A DNA stretch of 64,000 bases, from the NCBI GenBank assembly GCA_000171875.1, contig ABHI01000003.1, positions 620,001-684,000 on the forward strand. Direction: 5' to 3'. Made by a program: the position numbers and the translations under genes. Each line of letters starts with the position of its first letter. Position 1 is the first letter of the stretch. The notes beneath the pieces were generated by a model, which saw only the letters and a list, made by a program, of their open reading frames with translations, was not told where the DNA came from and did no database searches. Shown piece after piece: positions 42,820 through 51,124 of this stretch. The stretch is from Flavobacteriales bacterium ALC-1. Its GTDB lineage: Bacteria > Bacteroidota > Bacteroidia > Flavobacteriales > Flavobacteriaceae.

Positions 42820-45639
42820 TTAGTTACCATAAATATGCTTTGCTCCTTTAGATAGCAAATAATCTACAATATCTTGATGTCTGTTTTTTGATGCGGCTGA
42901 TAGTGCGGTTCCTTGACCATTGGTGTATAAATTAATATCTGCACCTTTTTTTATCAATAACTTTACAGTATTCAATAAGCCATTTCTTGCTGCAGCATTT
43001 AAAGCAGAGCCCTGGCCATTATTCTGAAGGTTAATATCTGCACCTTTTGATAATAAATAAGTTATAATATCATTATGTCCATTCCTTGCAGCTGCATTTA
43101 AAGCAGAACCTTGTCCATTATTCTGAAGGTTAATGTCTGCGCCTTTGCTAATTAATAATTTGACGGTATCTAAGCGACCATTTCTGGCAGCAGCATTTAG
43201 TGCGGAGCCTTGACCATTGGTTTGCGCATTGATATTTACACCTTTGTCTAATAATAATTTCACAACTTCATTATTGCCATTTCTAGCAGCAGCATTGAGC
43301 GCTGAACCTTGACCATCATTTTGCGAATTTACATCAGCTCCTTCACTAATTAGATATTCAACACTATCGGTTAATCCATTTTTAGCTGCAGAGATTAAAG
43401 GGGAGCCATGACTATTCGTGTTTTGATTAATATTGGCTCCATTTTTTATTAGATATTTCATCGTAGCATCATGACCATTTCTTGCAGCAGCATTTACGGC
43501 ACTACCTTGATTTGGTGAATATTTGTTAATATCTGCACCATTAGCTACTAAAAACTCTATGGTTTCTAGATGACCATTGTTAGCTGCAGCAATTAATGCT
43601 GTACCTTGATTTGGTGATATTTTGTCTATTTTGGCTCCTTTTTCTAATAGATATGCTACGGTATTTAAATGCCCATTATTAGCGGCCGTTATTAATGGTG
43701 TCCCTTGGTTTGGTGATATTTTATTAACCTTGGATCCTTTACTTATTAAATACTTTACGGTTTCTAACTGTCCATTATTGGAAGCTACAATGAGTGCATT
43801 ACCTTGATTAGGAGATATAAAATGAATATCCATTCCTTTTTCAACCAAATATTCTACTGCTTCAACATTTTCTGAATGTGCAGCAGCTATCAGCGCATTG
43901 CCCTGGTTTGGAGAGTAATGATTAATATCTGCACCTTTTGATACTAAGTATTTTATAACATCCAAATGCCCATGGCCTGAGGCAGCTATTAACGCATTAC
44001 CTTGGTTGGAAAACTTACGATTAATATCTGCACCTTTAGAAACAAAATACTTAACCATATCTAAATGCCCATATTCTGATGCTGTAATTAAAGCTGTGCC
44101 ATCACCTCTTACATTGAGCTTTACATCCGCACCATTCTCAACTAACAACTTAGCAATTTCAATATTTCCGGTTCTAGCGACTGCGAATAATGGAGATTTT
44201 GCTTTTTGATACCTCCAATAATTACCATTAGATTGATCTAAATTATAGCCTGGATTAGGATCAATACAATTAGCATTAATTGTACTTAATAAGCTCCTAA
44301 CCTTTTCAATATCATTTGCTCTAATAGCTTCTAAAAGCGGTCTACACTCAGAGTCAGAACTTATAACATCTTCAGATATGGCAATAGTATCAATAGTTTC
44401 AGTTGCTGCTCCATTAGAATTCGTTACTACGACATTACCTGTGGTATCTAACTCCAGTTCTGCACCTGCTTCTAATTTAGTTTTCACTGAAGCTAATGCT
44501 TCATGCTCTGCATTTTCAATATATTCAATACAAGCTGGATCTATATTGACTAATATTTCTTTAAGCTTTCCGACATCTTTATCTTCTAAGGCTTTTTTAA
44601 AAGCTTCACAATCCGAATAATATTCTTTTTCAGAATTATTTTCAGTGTTATCTGTAATAATATCATTTAATACAGGCTGTCCTTGTTGTCCAAATGCCGC
44701 ATAAGGCTTATTGAGCAATAGTAATAGTGCGAAAAACATTGGCAAAGTAAATGCATACTTCCAATAGCTGTGTGGGTTTGATTTTTTACTGTTCATTTTT
44801 AAAATTCGTTGTTTGATTAATGATTGATTGTAATTTGTAGTAATGGTAAGCGGTTTGCTGAAAGTTGCAATCTTCAGTAAATTCATCTGATAATTGTCCT
44901 TTTCGGCATTTTTAGCATCGATTAACAAGTGATCAGTTTGATATTCGATGTTTTTCTCTACTTCTTTTCTAAAGAGCCATACAAAAGGGTTAAACCATAA
45001 TAATATAACTGCGATTTCAGAAAGTAGTAAGTCTATACTGTGTTTTTTCTTAACATGAATTTTTTCGTGTGCTATGATTTGTTCATAGATTTCAAATTCG
45101 TATTGCTCTGGATTAATAAATATATAGTTGAAAAAAGAGCATGGCTCTTTAATACTCGTAGAGTTTATAATTATGCCGTCAGTATCTTTAATCTTATCAT
45201 TTGAGCGTATGATTTTAAAAACCAAATTTCCAATTTGTGCTAAAAGATTAATTGTCAAAACTATAACGCCAAAGAGGTAAACAATAAATAGCCAATCTAA
45301 AAGACTTCTTGAAGGTTCTATACTTTCTACTGTACTTTTTAAAGGTTCTGTAGCGACTTTATCTTCTTTATAAACTATTGAACTTTCAGTTGAGTTAAAA
45401 CTCTTAATATCTTTATTTTCGGTATTTTGAATAACAGAAGGCTCAATTAAATCTGAAACAATACCTTGATTATCAACCAGCTTTGGAAGTGATATAAATG
45501 GAATAGCAAATGTAAGTAGCAAACCAAGAATTAGATACATTCTATTAGTAGAAAAAAAGCTCTCTTTTTCAATTAGGATTTTATAAAACCCAAAAACAAT
45601 TATAATTATAAGTGATACTTTTATAAGAAGAACTATCAT
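42820..45639 (-). CDS. BlaR1-like M56 membrane metalloprotease fused to 14 ankyrin repeats
   Basis: A 939-residue protein. Residues 1-310 are the M56/BlaR1 membrane protease: helices near 5-20, 33-50, 112-135, 205-222 and 290-308, with the zinc motif HEKIH near 190 and the downstream Glu/His region VEKNIEYQTDHLLID. Then come two Cys-containing helical repeats (CEAFKKALEDKDVGKLKEIL, CRPLLEAIRANDIEKVRSLL) and from ~475 to the end fourteen ankyrin repeats of 33 residues, most nearly identical (GSALNAAARNG...LLISKGADIN). BlaR1 has a penicillin-binding sensor in this periplasmic position; here an ankyrin array takes its place. The BlaI gene overlaps its start by 4 bases. It should cleave or trigger cleavage of BlaI after binding an unknown ligand, probably a protein. 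Confidence 0.9.
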   Translation of the reverse strand: MIVLLIKVSLIIIIVFGFYKILIEKESFFSTNRMYLILGLLLTFAIPFISLPKLVDNQGIVSDLIEPSVIQNTENKDIKSFNSTESSIVYKEDKVATEPLKSTVESIEPSRSLLDWLFIVYLFGVIVLTINLLAQIGNLVFKIIRSNDKIKDTDGIIINSTSIKEPCSFFNYIFINPEQYEFEIYEQIIAHEKIHVKKKHSIDLLLSEIAVILLWFNPFVWLFRKEVEKNIEYQTDHLLIDAKNAEKDNYQMNLLKIATFSKPLTITTNYNQSLIKQRILKMNSKKSNPHSYWKYAFTLPMFFALLLLLNKPYAAFGQQGQPVLNDIITDNTENNSEKEYYSDCEAFKKALEDKDVGKLKEILVNIDPACIEYIENAEHEALASVKTKLEAGAELELDTTGNVVVTNSNGAATETIDTIAISEDVISSDSECRPLLEAIRANDIEKVRSLLSTINANCIDPNPGYNLDQSNGNYWRYQKAKSPLFAVARTGNIEIAKLLVENGADVKLNVRGDGTALITASEYGHLDMVKYFVSKGADINRKFSNQGNALIAASGHGHLDVIKYLVSKGADINHYSPNQGNALIAAAHSENVEAVEYLVEKGMDIHFISPNQGNALIVASNNGQLETVKYLISKGSKVNKISPNQGTPLITAANNGHLNTVAYLLEKGAKIDKISPNQGTALIAAANNGHLETIEFLVANGADINKYSPNQGSAVNAAARNGHDATMKYLIKNGANINQNTNSHGSPLISAAKNGLTDSVEYLISEGADVNSQNDGQGSALNAAARNGNNEVVKLLLDKGVNINAQTNGQGSALNAAARNGRLDTVKLLISKGADINLQNNGQGSALNAAARNGHNDIITYLLSKGADINLQNNGQGSALNAAARNGLLNTVKLLIKKGADINLYTNGQGTALSAASKNRHQDIVDYLLSKGAKHIYGN

Positions 45640-46007
45640 GACTTTTTAGCTTTATTAGATTTTATAACATCAATTAATTCTGATAATTCTTCTTCAGACA
45701 GGTTCTCTTCTTTAGCAAAATAAGCCATCATTTTTGGAAATGAATTCCCAAAAAACTTCTTCTTAATATTTGTAAGATTCTTATCTCTATAAGTTTCAAA
45801 TTCTACAACTGGACTGTATTGATGAGTGTTTCCTATCATTTCAGATTTCAATACTCCTTTCTTAACTAGAATCTTAATAATTGTTGCCACAGAATTGTAA
45901 TGTGGCTTTGGCTCAGGAAGCTGCTCAATCACATCTCTTATAAAAGCTTTTTCGAGCTTCCATATTATTTGCATGATTTGATCTTCTCTCTTAGTTAATT
46001 TTTCCAT
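45636..46007 (-). CDS. BlaI/MecI-family repressor
   Basis: A 123-residue winged-helix repressor: LTKREDQIMQIIWKLEKAFI, then the recognition helix region PHYNSVATIIKILVKKG and the wing HQYSPVVEFETY, with a helical C-terminal dimerisation part where M56 proteases cleave (SEEELSELIDVIK region). Its stop overlaps the start of the M56-ankyrin gene, so the two are a repressor/protease pair. Two palindromes between its promoter and start region fit autorepression. In Bacteroidota such pairs often respond to signals other than beta-lactams. Confidence 0.93.
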   Translation of the reverse strand: MEKLTKREDQIMQIIWKLEKAFIRDVIEQLPEPKPHYNSVATIIKILVKKGVLKSEMIGNTHQYSPVVEFETYRDKNLTNIKKKFFGNSFPKMMAYFAKEENLSEEELSELIDVIKSNKAKKS

Positions 46008-46026
46008 GAATTATGTTTCTAGATTC

Positions 46027-46034
46027 CAAAACTA
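46027..46034 (-). promoter_or_regulatory. Predicted -7 element of the BlaI gene
   Basis: TAGTTTTG on the minus strand matches TAnnTTTG and overlaps the first BlaI palindrome by three bases, so a bound repressor would block RNA polymerase. No TTG is seen at the -33 distance. Confidence 0.5.
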
Positions 46035-46069
46035 CTAATTTTTTAGTAGAACTACTAAATAATTAGTAG
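46032..46069. promoter_or_regulatory. Two tandem BlaI operators
   Basis: CTACTAATTTTTTAGTAG (46032-46049) and CTACTAAATAATTAGTAG (46052-46069) are 7-bp inverted repeats CTACTAA/TTAGTAG with 4-base spacers, centred 20 bases apart. They lie just upstream of the BlaI gene and overlap its -7 element. The half-site resembles the TACnA/TnGTA type of BlaI/MecI operators. Confidence 0.75.
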
Positions 46070-46100
46070 TTAAATTTTAAAAACATGATTTTAGAGTACT

Positions 46101-46135
46101 AAAAAAGCCAATAAATATTTGATTTTATTGGCTTT
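46101..46135 (-). terminator. Terminator of the SF2 helicase gene
   Basis: AAAGCCAATAAA at 46104-46115 pairs with TTTATTGGCTTT at 46124-46135; on the minus strand a T run follows. It ends the transcript of 46165-47718 before the BlaI promoter region. Confidence 0.8.
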
Positions 46136-46164
46136 AATGAGAATACATATATTTTATAAAAAAT

Positions 46165-47718
46165 TTAATCCTCAGGAGGATATCCATGTATTTCTTCAAA
46201 TTTTTCGTCAAAATTAACACGTAAATAAGAATTCAATTTCTTTTTATAATCGTCTTTTAACCATTTTAAGAAATTGTGCGTACTCTTACTAATACACTTG
46301 GCATAGATTTCTATACGCATGTTAATGTCATCTTTGAGCATTTTAGCTAAACCTAAAGCGTCATATACATCTTCACTGTTTTCTATACAGATTTTTGCAT
46401 GCTGCTCTATAGAACGTTCTAATACCACTTTAGATGACTCTCCTTTAGCCACAGCATCCTTGTATGTTTGCTTAATATCGAAATAAGTTTCTTCAGATTT
46501 AGAAAACTCTCCTTTGATTTCGTCATCTAATTCATGTTTAAAGTTGGCTTCAATATAATCATCACTCTTAATTCTATCTGAAAACCAATTTGGAGATTTA
46601 AAAATAAGTTGCCAATCTAAATTATCTCCCCAAGGTCCAAATCTATAAAGGTTGTTTCCTAAGTCTATAATAGAGAATTTTGATTTATTATTTAGAATAC
46701 GAGAGCCACGTCCAACCATCTGATAATATAAGGTCAAGGATTTTGTTGCTCTATTTAATATAATAGTATCTATCGTTGGTTCATCAAAACCAGTAGTTAA
46801 AATACTTACAGAGGTAAGAATCGCATTTGGCGTTTCATGGAACCAATCTAATATTTGTTTACGTTGTTTCTTAGTTGCTGTATTATCTAAGTGCATAATT
46901 GGTAACCCAGCTTCCTTAAAAGCATAATAGACACTTATAGAAGTGTTGATACCATTATTAAAAATCAAAGCCTTTTTCCCTAGCGAATGCTTTTTATAAG
47001 CATCTACTGTTTTTTGTAACATGAGTTGACTCGAATATAAATCCTCAGAAGACTTTACCGTATAATCACCATTAGAACCGACCTCTAAAGACGTTAATCC
47101 CATATCATAAGCGTAGGTTTCAGCTCGCGCTAAGAATTCATTTTCTATAAGATTCTCTATAGTTTCACCAGTAATTAATTCTTGGTAGTTATCCTTCATT
47201 GGTAATTCTTTATTAGAACTCAATGGTGTTGCTGTAACACCAAGAATAAAGGATTTTTCAAAAAACTTAAATAGCTTAGTAAATGAATTATAATGAGCTT
47301 CATCAATAATAACGAGTCCAACATCAGAGATATCTAGCTTATCATCATTTAATCGGTTATTTAAGGTCTCAACCATGGCCACAAAACACGAATACTCTGC
47401 TTGGTCATCTAAATTAGCTTTACTATTTACGACCTTATTAGTCACTCCAAAACCATCTAACATTTTAGAGGTTTGATTACAAAGCTCAATTCTATGAGTC
47501 ATAATCAAAACTTTCTTATTGTGATTTTTTAAATATTGACGAACCATTTCGGAGAAAATCACAGTCTTTCCACCACCAGTAGGCAACTGATATAATAAAT
47601 GATAATCGTCTGGAGCATTATCAAATTTTTCAAAAATCTTACTTATTGCACCTTGCTGATAGTCGTATAATTCTTTGTCCGTTTTCTTTTCTTGAAGCGC
47701 TTGATTAGTTTGAGACAT
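46165..47718 (-). CDS. SF2 DEAD/DEAH-box DNA helicase (SSL2/restriction-type)
   Basis: A 517-residue helicase: motif I LPTGGGKTVIF, Ia MTHRIELC, II VIIDEAHYNSF, III GVTATPL, then a C-terminal domain with ALIFNNGIN, SILTTGFDEPTID and motif VI QMVGRGSRI. It looks like the translocase core of type I/III restriction subunits or XPB-like repair helicases, but no nuclease or methylase gene is nearby, so a repair or general role is more likely. It has a predicted -7 element (47750-47757) and a terminator. Confidence 0.88.
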   Translation of the reverse strand: MSQTNQALQEKKTDKELYDYQQGAISKIFEKFDNAPDDYHLLYQLPTGGGKTVIFSEMVRQYLKNHNKKVLIMTHRIELCNQTSKMLDGFGVTNKVVNSKANLDDQAEYSCFVAMVETLNNRLNDDKLDISDVGLVIIDEAHYNSFTKLFKFFEKSFILGVTATPLSSNKELPMKDNYQELITGETIENLIENEFLARAETYAYDMGLTSLEVGSNGDYTVKSSEDLYSSQLMLQKTVDAYKKHSLGKKALIFNNGINTSISVYYAFKEAGLPIMHLDNTATKKQRKQILDWFHETPNAILTSVSILTTGFDEPTIDTIILNRATKSLTLYYQMVGRGSRILNNKSKFSIIDLGNNLYRFGPWGDNLDWQLIFKSPNWFSDRIKSDDYIEANFKHELDDEIKGEFSKSEETYFDIKQTYKDAVAKGESSKVVLERSIEQHAKICIENSEDVYDALGLAKMLKDDINMRIEIYAKCISKSTHNFLKWLKDDYKKKLNSYLRVNFDEKFEEIHGYPPED

Positions 47719-47749
47719 ATATTTTATTTCGAAGTATTAAACACAGTCG

Positions 47750-47757
47750 CAAATTTA
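47750..47757 (-). promoter_or_regulatory. Predicted -7 element of the SF2 helicase gene
   Basis: TAAATTTG on the minus strand matches TAnnTTTG, 32 bases before ATG 47718; no clear -33 TTG. Confidence 0.35.
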
Positions 47758-47865
47758 CGATTCTTTATAGCATAAAAACGAACCCTTTTGCTTTAAAATA
47801 TTTACACTAAAGCTAATTTCAAGTTATTAACAAAAAAATTAATGAATAATAATTTATCCTATATT

Positions 47866-47873
47866 TACGTTTG
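47866..47873 (+). promoter_or_regulatory. Predicted -7 element of the M23 endopeptidase gene
   Basis: TACGTTTG matches TAnnTTTG. Transcription would begin near 47880, so translation must start at ATG 47898, not at the in-frame TTG at 47871 inside this element. Confidence 0.5.
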
Positions 47874-47897
47874 AAAAGCTATTATATTATTCCCTCT

Positions 47898-48836
47898 ATG
47901 AGATACATTGTTTTTTGTATTGCCTTTATTTGCAGTACATCCCTCAATTTTATTTTTGCACAAGAAGATACGCTTTCTACTTCAATTAAAATAAAGCTTC
48001 CTAACACAAATTTATTTGTTAAAGATGCTATAATTGAAGAAGTTGAAATACCAATCATTAGCCAATCAGATTCAATTGCCCCCATAGATATAAAGTCAGA
48101 ACATTGGGATACCACAGTATATAACCCTTACAGAAATACACTAGTACAATTTCCATTACAAATAAAGTTTACAGACAGTGTTTTTTTCTCACCTGTTGCT
48201 CATAAAAAAGTAATTACATCACGTTATGGTTGGCGCAGAGGACGACCACACCAAGGTATAGATATAGATTTGGTTACTGGAGATAGTGTCGTCTCAATAT
48301 TAGAAGGCATAGTGCGCTTTGCAAGATACAGTGGCGGTCATGGCAAAACGGTTGTAGTACGTCATTATAACGGATTAGAAACTACCTATGCACATTTATC
48401 TCATATTGCAGTAAAAGCAAATGATACCATTTCTAAAGGTGGGTATATTGGTAAAGGTGGTAATACAGGAAATTCTAGAGGAAGTCATCTACACTTAGTC
48501 GCTAGTTTTAAAGGTGAATATATTCATCCCGAATACCTTTTCGATTTTTCTGAAGCCAATACCATTAGAGCCCAAGAACTTTGGGTAACACATGAGTGGA
48601 CGCGTGCGCGTTTTCATAACTCAAGACGCGTGAGTAAAGTCAATCTTTTAAAAACTAAAGAAGCTGCATTAGCAAGTTTAGTCAAACAAAAAAAGGTGTA
48701 TGTTGTTAAAAAAGGGGATACACTTTATGGAATTTCTAGACGTAACAACCTTTCTGTTTCTAAGATTTGTAATGTCAATGCGATTAAGAAAACTACTCCT
48801 TTAAAAATTGGTCAGAAATTAGTCTTAGAACTCTGA
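47898..48836 (+). CDS. Secreted M23 peptidoglycan endopeptidase with LysM domain
   Basis: A 312-residue protein starting at ATG 47898 (MRYIVFCIAFICSTSLNFIF signal peptide, cleaved after AQ). The M23 domain (residues ~110-220) has its zinc ligands in GRPHQGIDIDL (H and D) and HLHLVASF (HxH), with HYNGLETTYAHLSH between. A linker leads to a C-terminal LysM (YVVKKGDTLYGISRRNNLSV to KIGQKLVL) that binds peptidoglycan. Such enzymes cut cross-bridges during growth or division. It is followed by topoisomerase III, 62 bases downstream. Confidence 0.92.
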   Translation: MRYIVFCIAFICSTSLNFIFAQEDTLSTSIKIKLPNTNLFVKDAIIEEVEIPIISQSDSIAPIDIKSEHWDTTVYNPYRNTLVQFPLQIKFTDSVFFSPVAHKKVITSRYGWRRGRPHQGIDIDLVTGDSVVSILEGIVRFARYSGGHGKTVVVRHYNGLETTYAHLSHIAVKANDTISKGGYIGKGGNTGNSRGSHLHLVASFKGEYIHPEYLFDFSEANTIRAQELWVTHEWTRARFHNSRRVSKVNLLKTKEAALASLVKQKKVYVVKKGDTLYGISRRNNLSVSKICNVNAIKKTTPLKIGQKLVLEL

Positions 48837-48898
48837 AAAATCACTTCGAAATAGTATAAATTCTGTATTTTGCAGCCTCAATAAATTGAATATTTTTT

Positions 48899-51124
48899 TT
48901 GAAAGTCTGTATAGCCGAAAAGCCTAGTGTTGCAAGAGAAATTGCCTCAGTTCTTGGTGCCACCACAAAACGTGATGGCTACTTTGAAGGCAATGGTTAT
49001 GCAGTAACTTACACTTTTGGACATCTTTGTACCTTATACGAACCTGCAGATTATAAGCCCTATTGGAAAAGTTGGGATTTAAATAACTTACCAATGCTTC
49101 CTGAAAAGTTTCAAGTAAAAGTATCTGACAACGACGGAATTAAAAAGCAATTTAAAATTGTAAAAAGTTTATTTGATAAAGCAGATATAGTAATAAACTG
49201 TGGTGATGCTGGCCAAGAAGGAGAACTTATTCAGCGTTGGGTGATTAATGAAGCCAATTATAAAGGTGAAGTACAACGACTTTGGATTTCATCTTTAACT
49301 ACTGAAGCCATTAAAGAAGGCTTTAAAAACTTAAAATCTTCTAAAGACTATGACAATCTATATTATGCAGGTTTTTCTCGCTCAATTGGAGATTGGTTAT
49401 TAGGTATTAATGCCACACGGCTTTACACAGTAAAACACGGAGGTTACAAGCAAGTACTATCTGTAGGACGTGTTCAAACCCCTACCCTTGCGATGCTAGT
49501 GAATCGCTTTAAGGAGATTGAAAACTTTAAACCACAACCGTATTGGGAATTACAAACCCTATATAGAGACACACTCTTCAGTTATGAAGAAGGTCGTTTT
49601 CTAAAGATGCAAGATGGTGAGGTTCTTGCCAATAAAGTTAAAGAACATGATTTTGAGATTGCATCTATCACCAAAAAGAAAGGCACTGAATATAGCCCCA
49701 AGCTTTTTGACTTAACAGGACTGCAAGTGTATTGTAATACAAAATTTGGATTTTCAGCTGACGAAACCCTTAAAATTGCTCAAAAATTATACGAAAAAAA
49801 GGCGGTTACCTATCCAAGAGTGGATACCACATTTTTACCAAATGACGTTTATCCAAAGGTAAAAGGTATATTATCAAAACTTACTGATTACTCGAATTTT
49901 ACATCATCTTTATTAAATAATAAAATTAAAAAATCTGCAAAGGTGTTTAATGATAAAAAAGTCACAGATCACCATGCCATTATACCTACTGGAATGCAAA
50001 CGCATTTACAATACAATGAGCAACAAGTGTATGACATTATTGTACGGAGATTTATTGCTGTCTTTTATGAGGATTGCAAAGTCTCAAATACGACTGTAAT
50101 TGGTAAGGCCGCTGATGTTAATTTTAAAACCACAGGGAAAGAGATATTATCTAAAGGCTGGAGAGTTGTCTTTGAAAAAGAGGAGTCTACTAATACAACC
50201 AATACTAAAAAAGACAAAATACTTCCAACTTTCGAAAAAGGAGAAAAAGGGCCACATGAACCTTCGTTTCTTGAAAAACAAACAAAACCACCAAACCAAT
50301 TTACAGAAGCCTCCCTCCTACGTGCTATGGAAACAGCAGGTAAGCAAGTAGAAGACGACGAATTAAGAGACATCATGAAAGAAAACGGTATTGGCCGCCC
50401 TTCTACACGAGCTAATATTATTGAAACCCTCTTTAGACGTAAATATGTTAAGCGAAATAAAAAACAATTAATACCTACAGTAACAGGTATTCAATTAATT
50501 GATACTATTAAAAATGAATTGCTAAAATCCGCAGAACTTACCGGAACTTGGGAAAAGCAATTAAAAGATATTGAAAAAGGTGACATTAGTGCTTCTGCTT
50601 TTATAAAAGGCATGAAACGCATGGTAGATGCTTTAGTATACGAAGTGAGAAGTGAAAGCGTACAGACAAGAATTTCTGCTGTAAACAACAAACCTTCTGG
50701 CAAGCCAAAAGCAAAAACTAAAACTGCTAAACTTATTGGTACGACTTGTCCTAAATGTAAATCTGGTGAACTTTTGAAAGGGAAATCAGCCTTTGGCTGC
50801 AACCTTTATGGCAAATCATGTGATTTCACTTTGCCATTCAATTTTGGTGATAAAAAGATTTCTGAAAATCAATATTTAAGATTGCTGAGCAAAGGATCAA
50901 CTGTAAACTTAAAAGGTTTTAAAATTGAAGGCAATACTATTGAAGGTTTACTAAGGTTTGACGATCATTTTAAATTAAAACTTGAGCCAAAAACGACAAA
51001 ACCAAAACCTATAAAAGCAGGTGATGCCTGCCCAAAATGTAAAACAGGCAAAATACTTAAAGGTAAAACTGCTTTTGGTTGTAGTAATTACAAAACTGGT
51101 TGTAATTATCGGATTAGTTTTTAA
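48899..51124 (+). CDS. topB: DNA topoisomerase III
   Basis: A 741-residue type IA topoisomerase that relaxes and decatenates DNA. The TOPRIM domain starts at once (KVCIAEKPSVAREIASVLGA; INCGDAGQEGELI holds the Asp/Glu metal site). The active-site Tyr is in the KAVTYPRVDTTFLP region, and SVGRVQTPTLAMLV and ENGIGRPSTRANII are further family motifs. The C-terminus has two zinc-ribbon-like motifs (CPKCKSGELLKGKSAFGC and CPKCKTGKILKGKTAFGC). The start codon is TTG: the protein is in register with the family only from there, and no ATG is available. Its stop overlaps that of the convergent ABC/M1 gene by 4 bases. Confidence 0.95.
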   Translation: MKVCIAEKPSVAREIASVLGATTKRDGYFEGNGYAVTYTFGHLCTLYEPADYKPYWKSWDLNNLPMLPEKFQVKVSDNDGIKKQFKIVKSLFDKADIVINCGDAGQEGELIQRWVINEANYKGEVQRLWISSLTTEAIKEGFKNLKSSKDYDNLYYAGFSRSIGDWLLGINATRLYTVKHGGYKQVLSVGRVQTPTLAMLVNRFKEIENFKPQPYWELQTLYRDTLFSYEEGRFLKMQDGEVLANKVKEHDFEIASITKKKGTEYSPKLFDLTGLQVYCNTKFGFSADETLKIAQKLYEKKAVTYPRVDTTFLPNDVYPKVKGILSKLTDYSNFTSSLLNNKIKKSAKVFNDKKVTDHHAIIPTGMQTHLQYNEQQVYDIIVRRFIAVFYEDCKVSNTTVIGKAADVNFKTTGKEILSKGWRVVFEKEESTNTTNTKKDKILPTFEKGEKGPHEPSFLEKQTKPPNQFTEASLLRAMETAGKQVEDDELRDIMKENGIGRPSTRANIIETLFRRKYVKRNKKQLIPTVTGIQLIDTIKNELLKSAELTGTWEKQLKDIEKGDISASAFIKGMKRMVDALVYEVRSESVQTRISAVNNKPSGKPKAKTKTAKLIGTTCPKCKSGELLKGKSAFGCNLYGKSCDFTLPFNFGDKKISENQYLRLLSKGSTVNLKGFKIEGNTIEGLLRFDDHFKLKLEPKTTKPKPIKAGDACPKCKTGKILKGKTAFGCSNYKTGCNYRISF

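Noticed and set aside
42830..44200. Regular ~99-base DNA repeats that could be mistaken for a CRISPR or satellite
   Set aside because: The period equals 33 codons and the repeats translate to ankyrin motifs in one open frame.
46165..47718. Restriction-modification or defence island around the SF2 helicase
   Set aside because: No methylase, nuclease or other defence gene lies nearby; the neighbours are regulatory and housekeeping genes.
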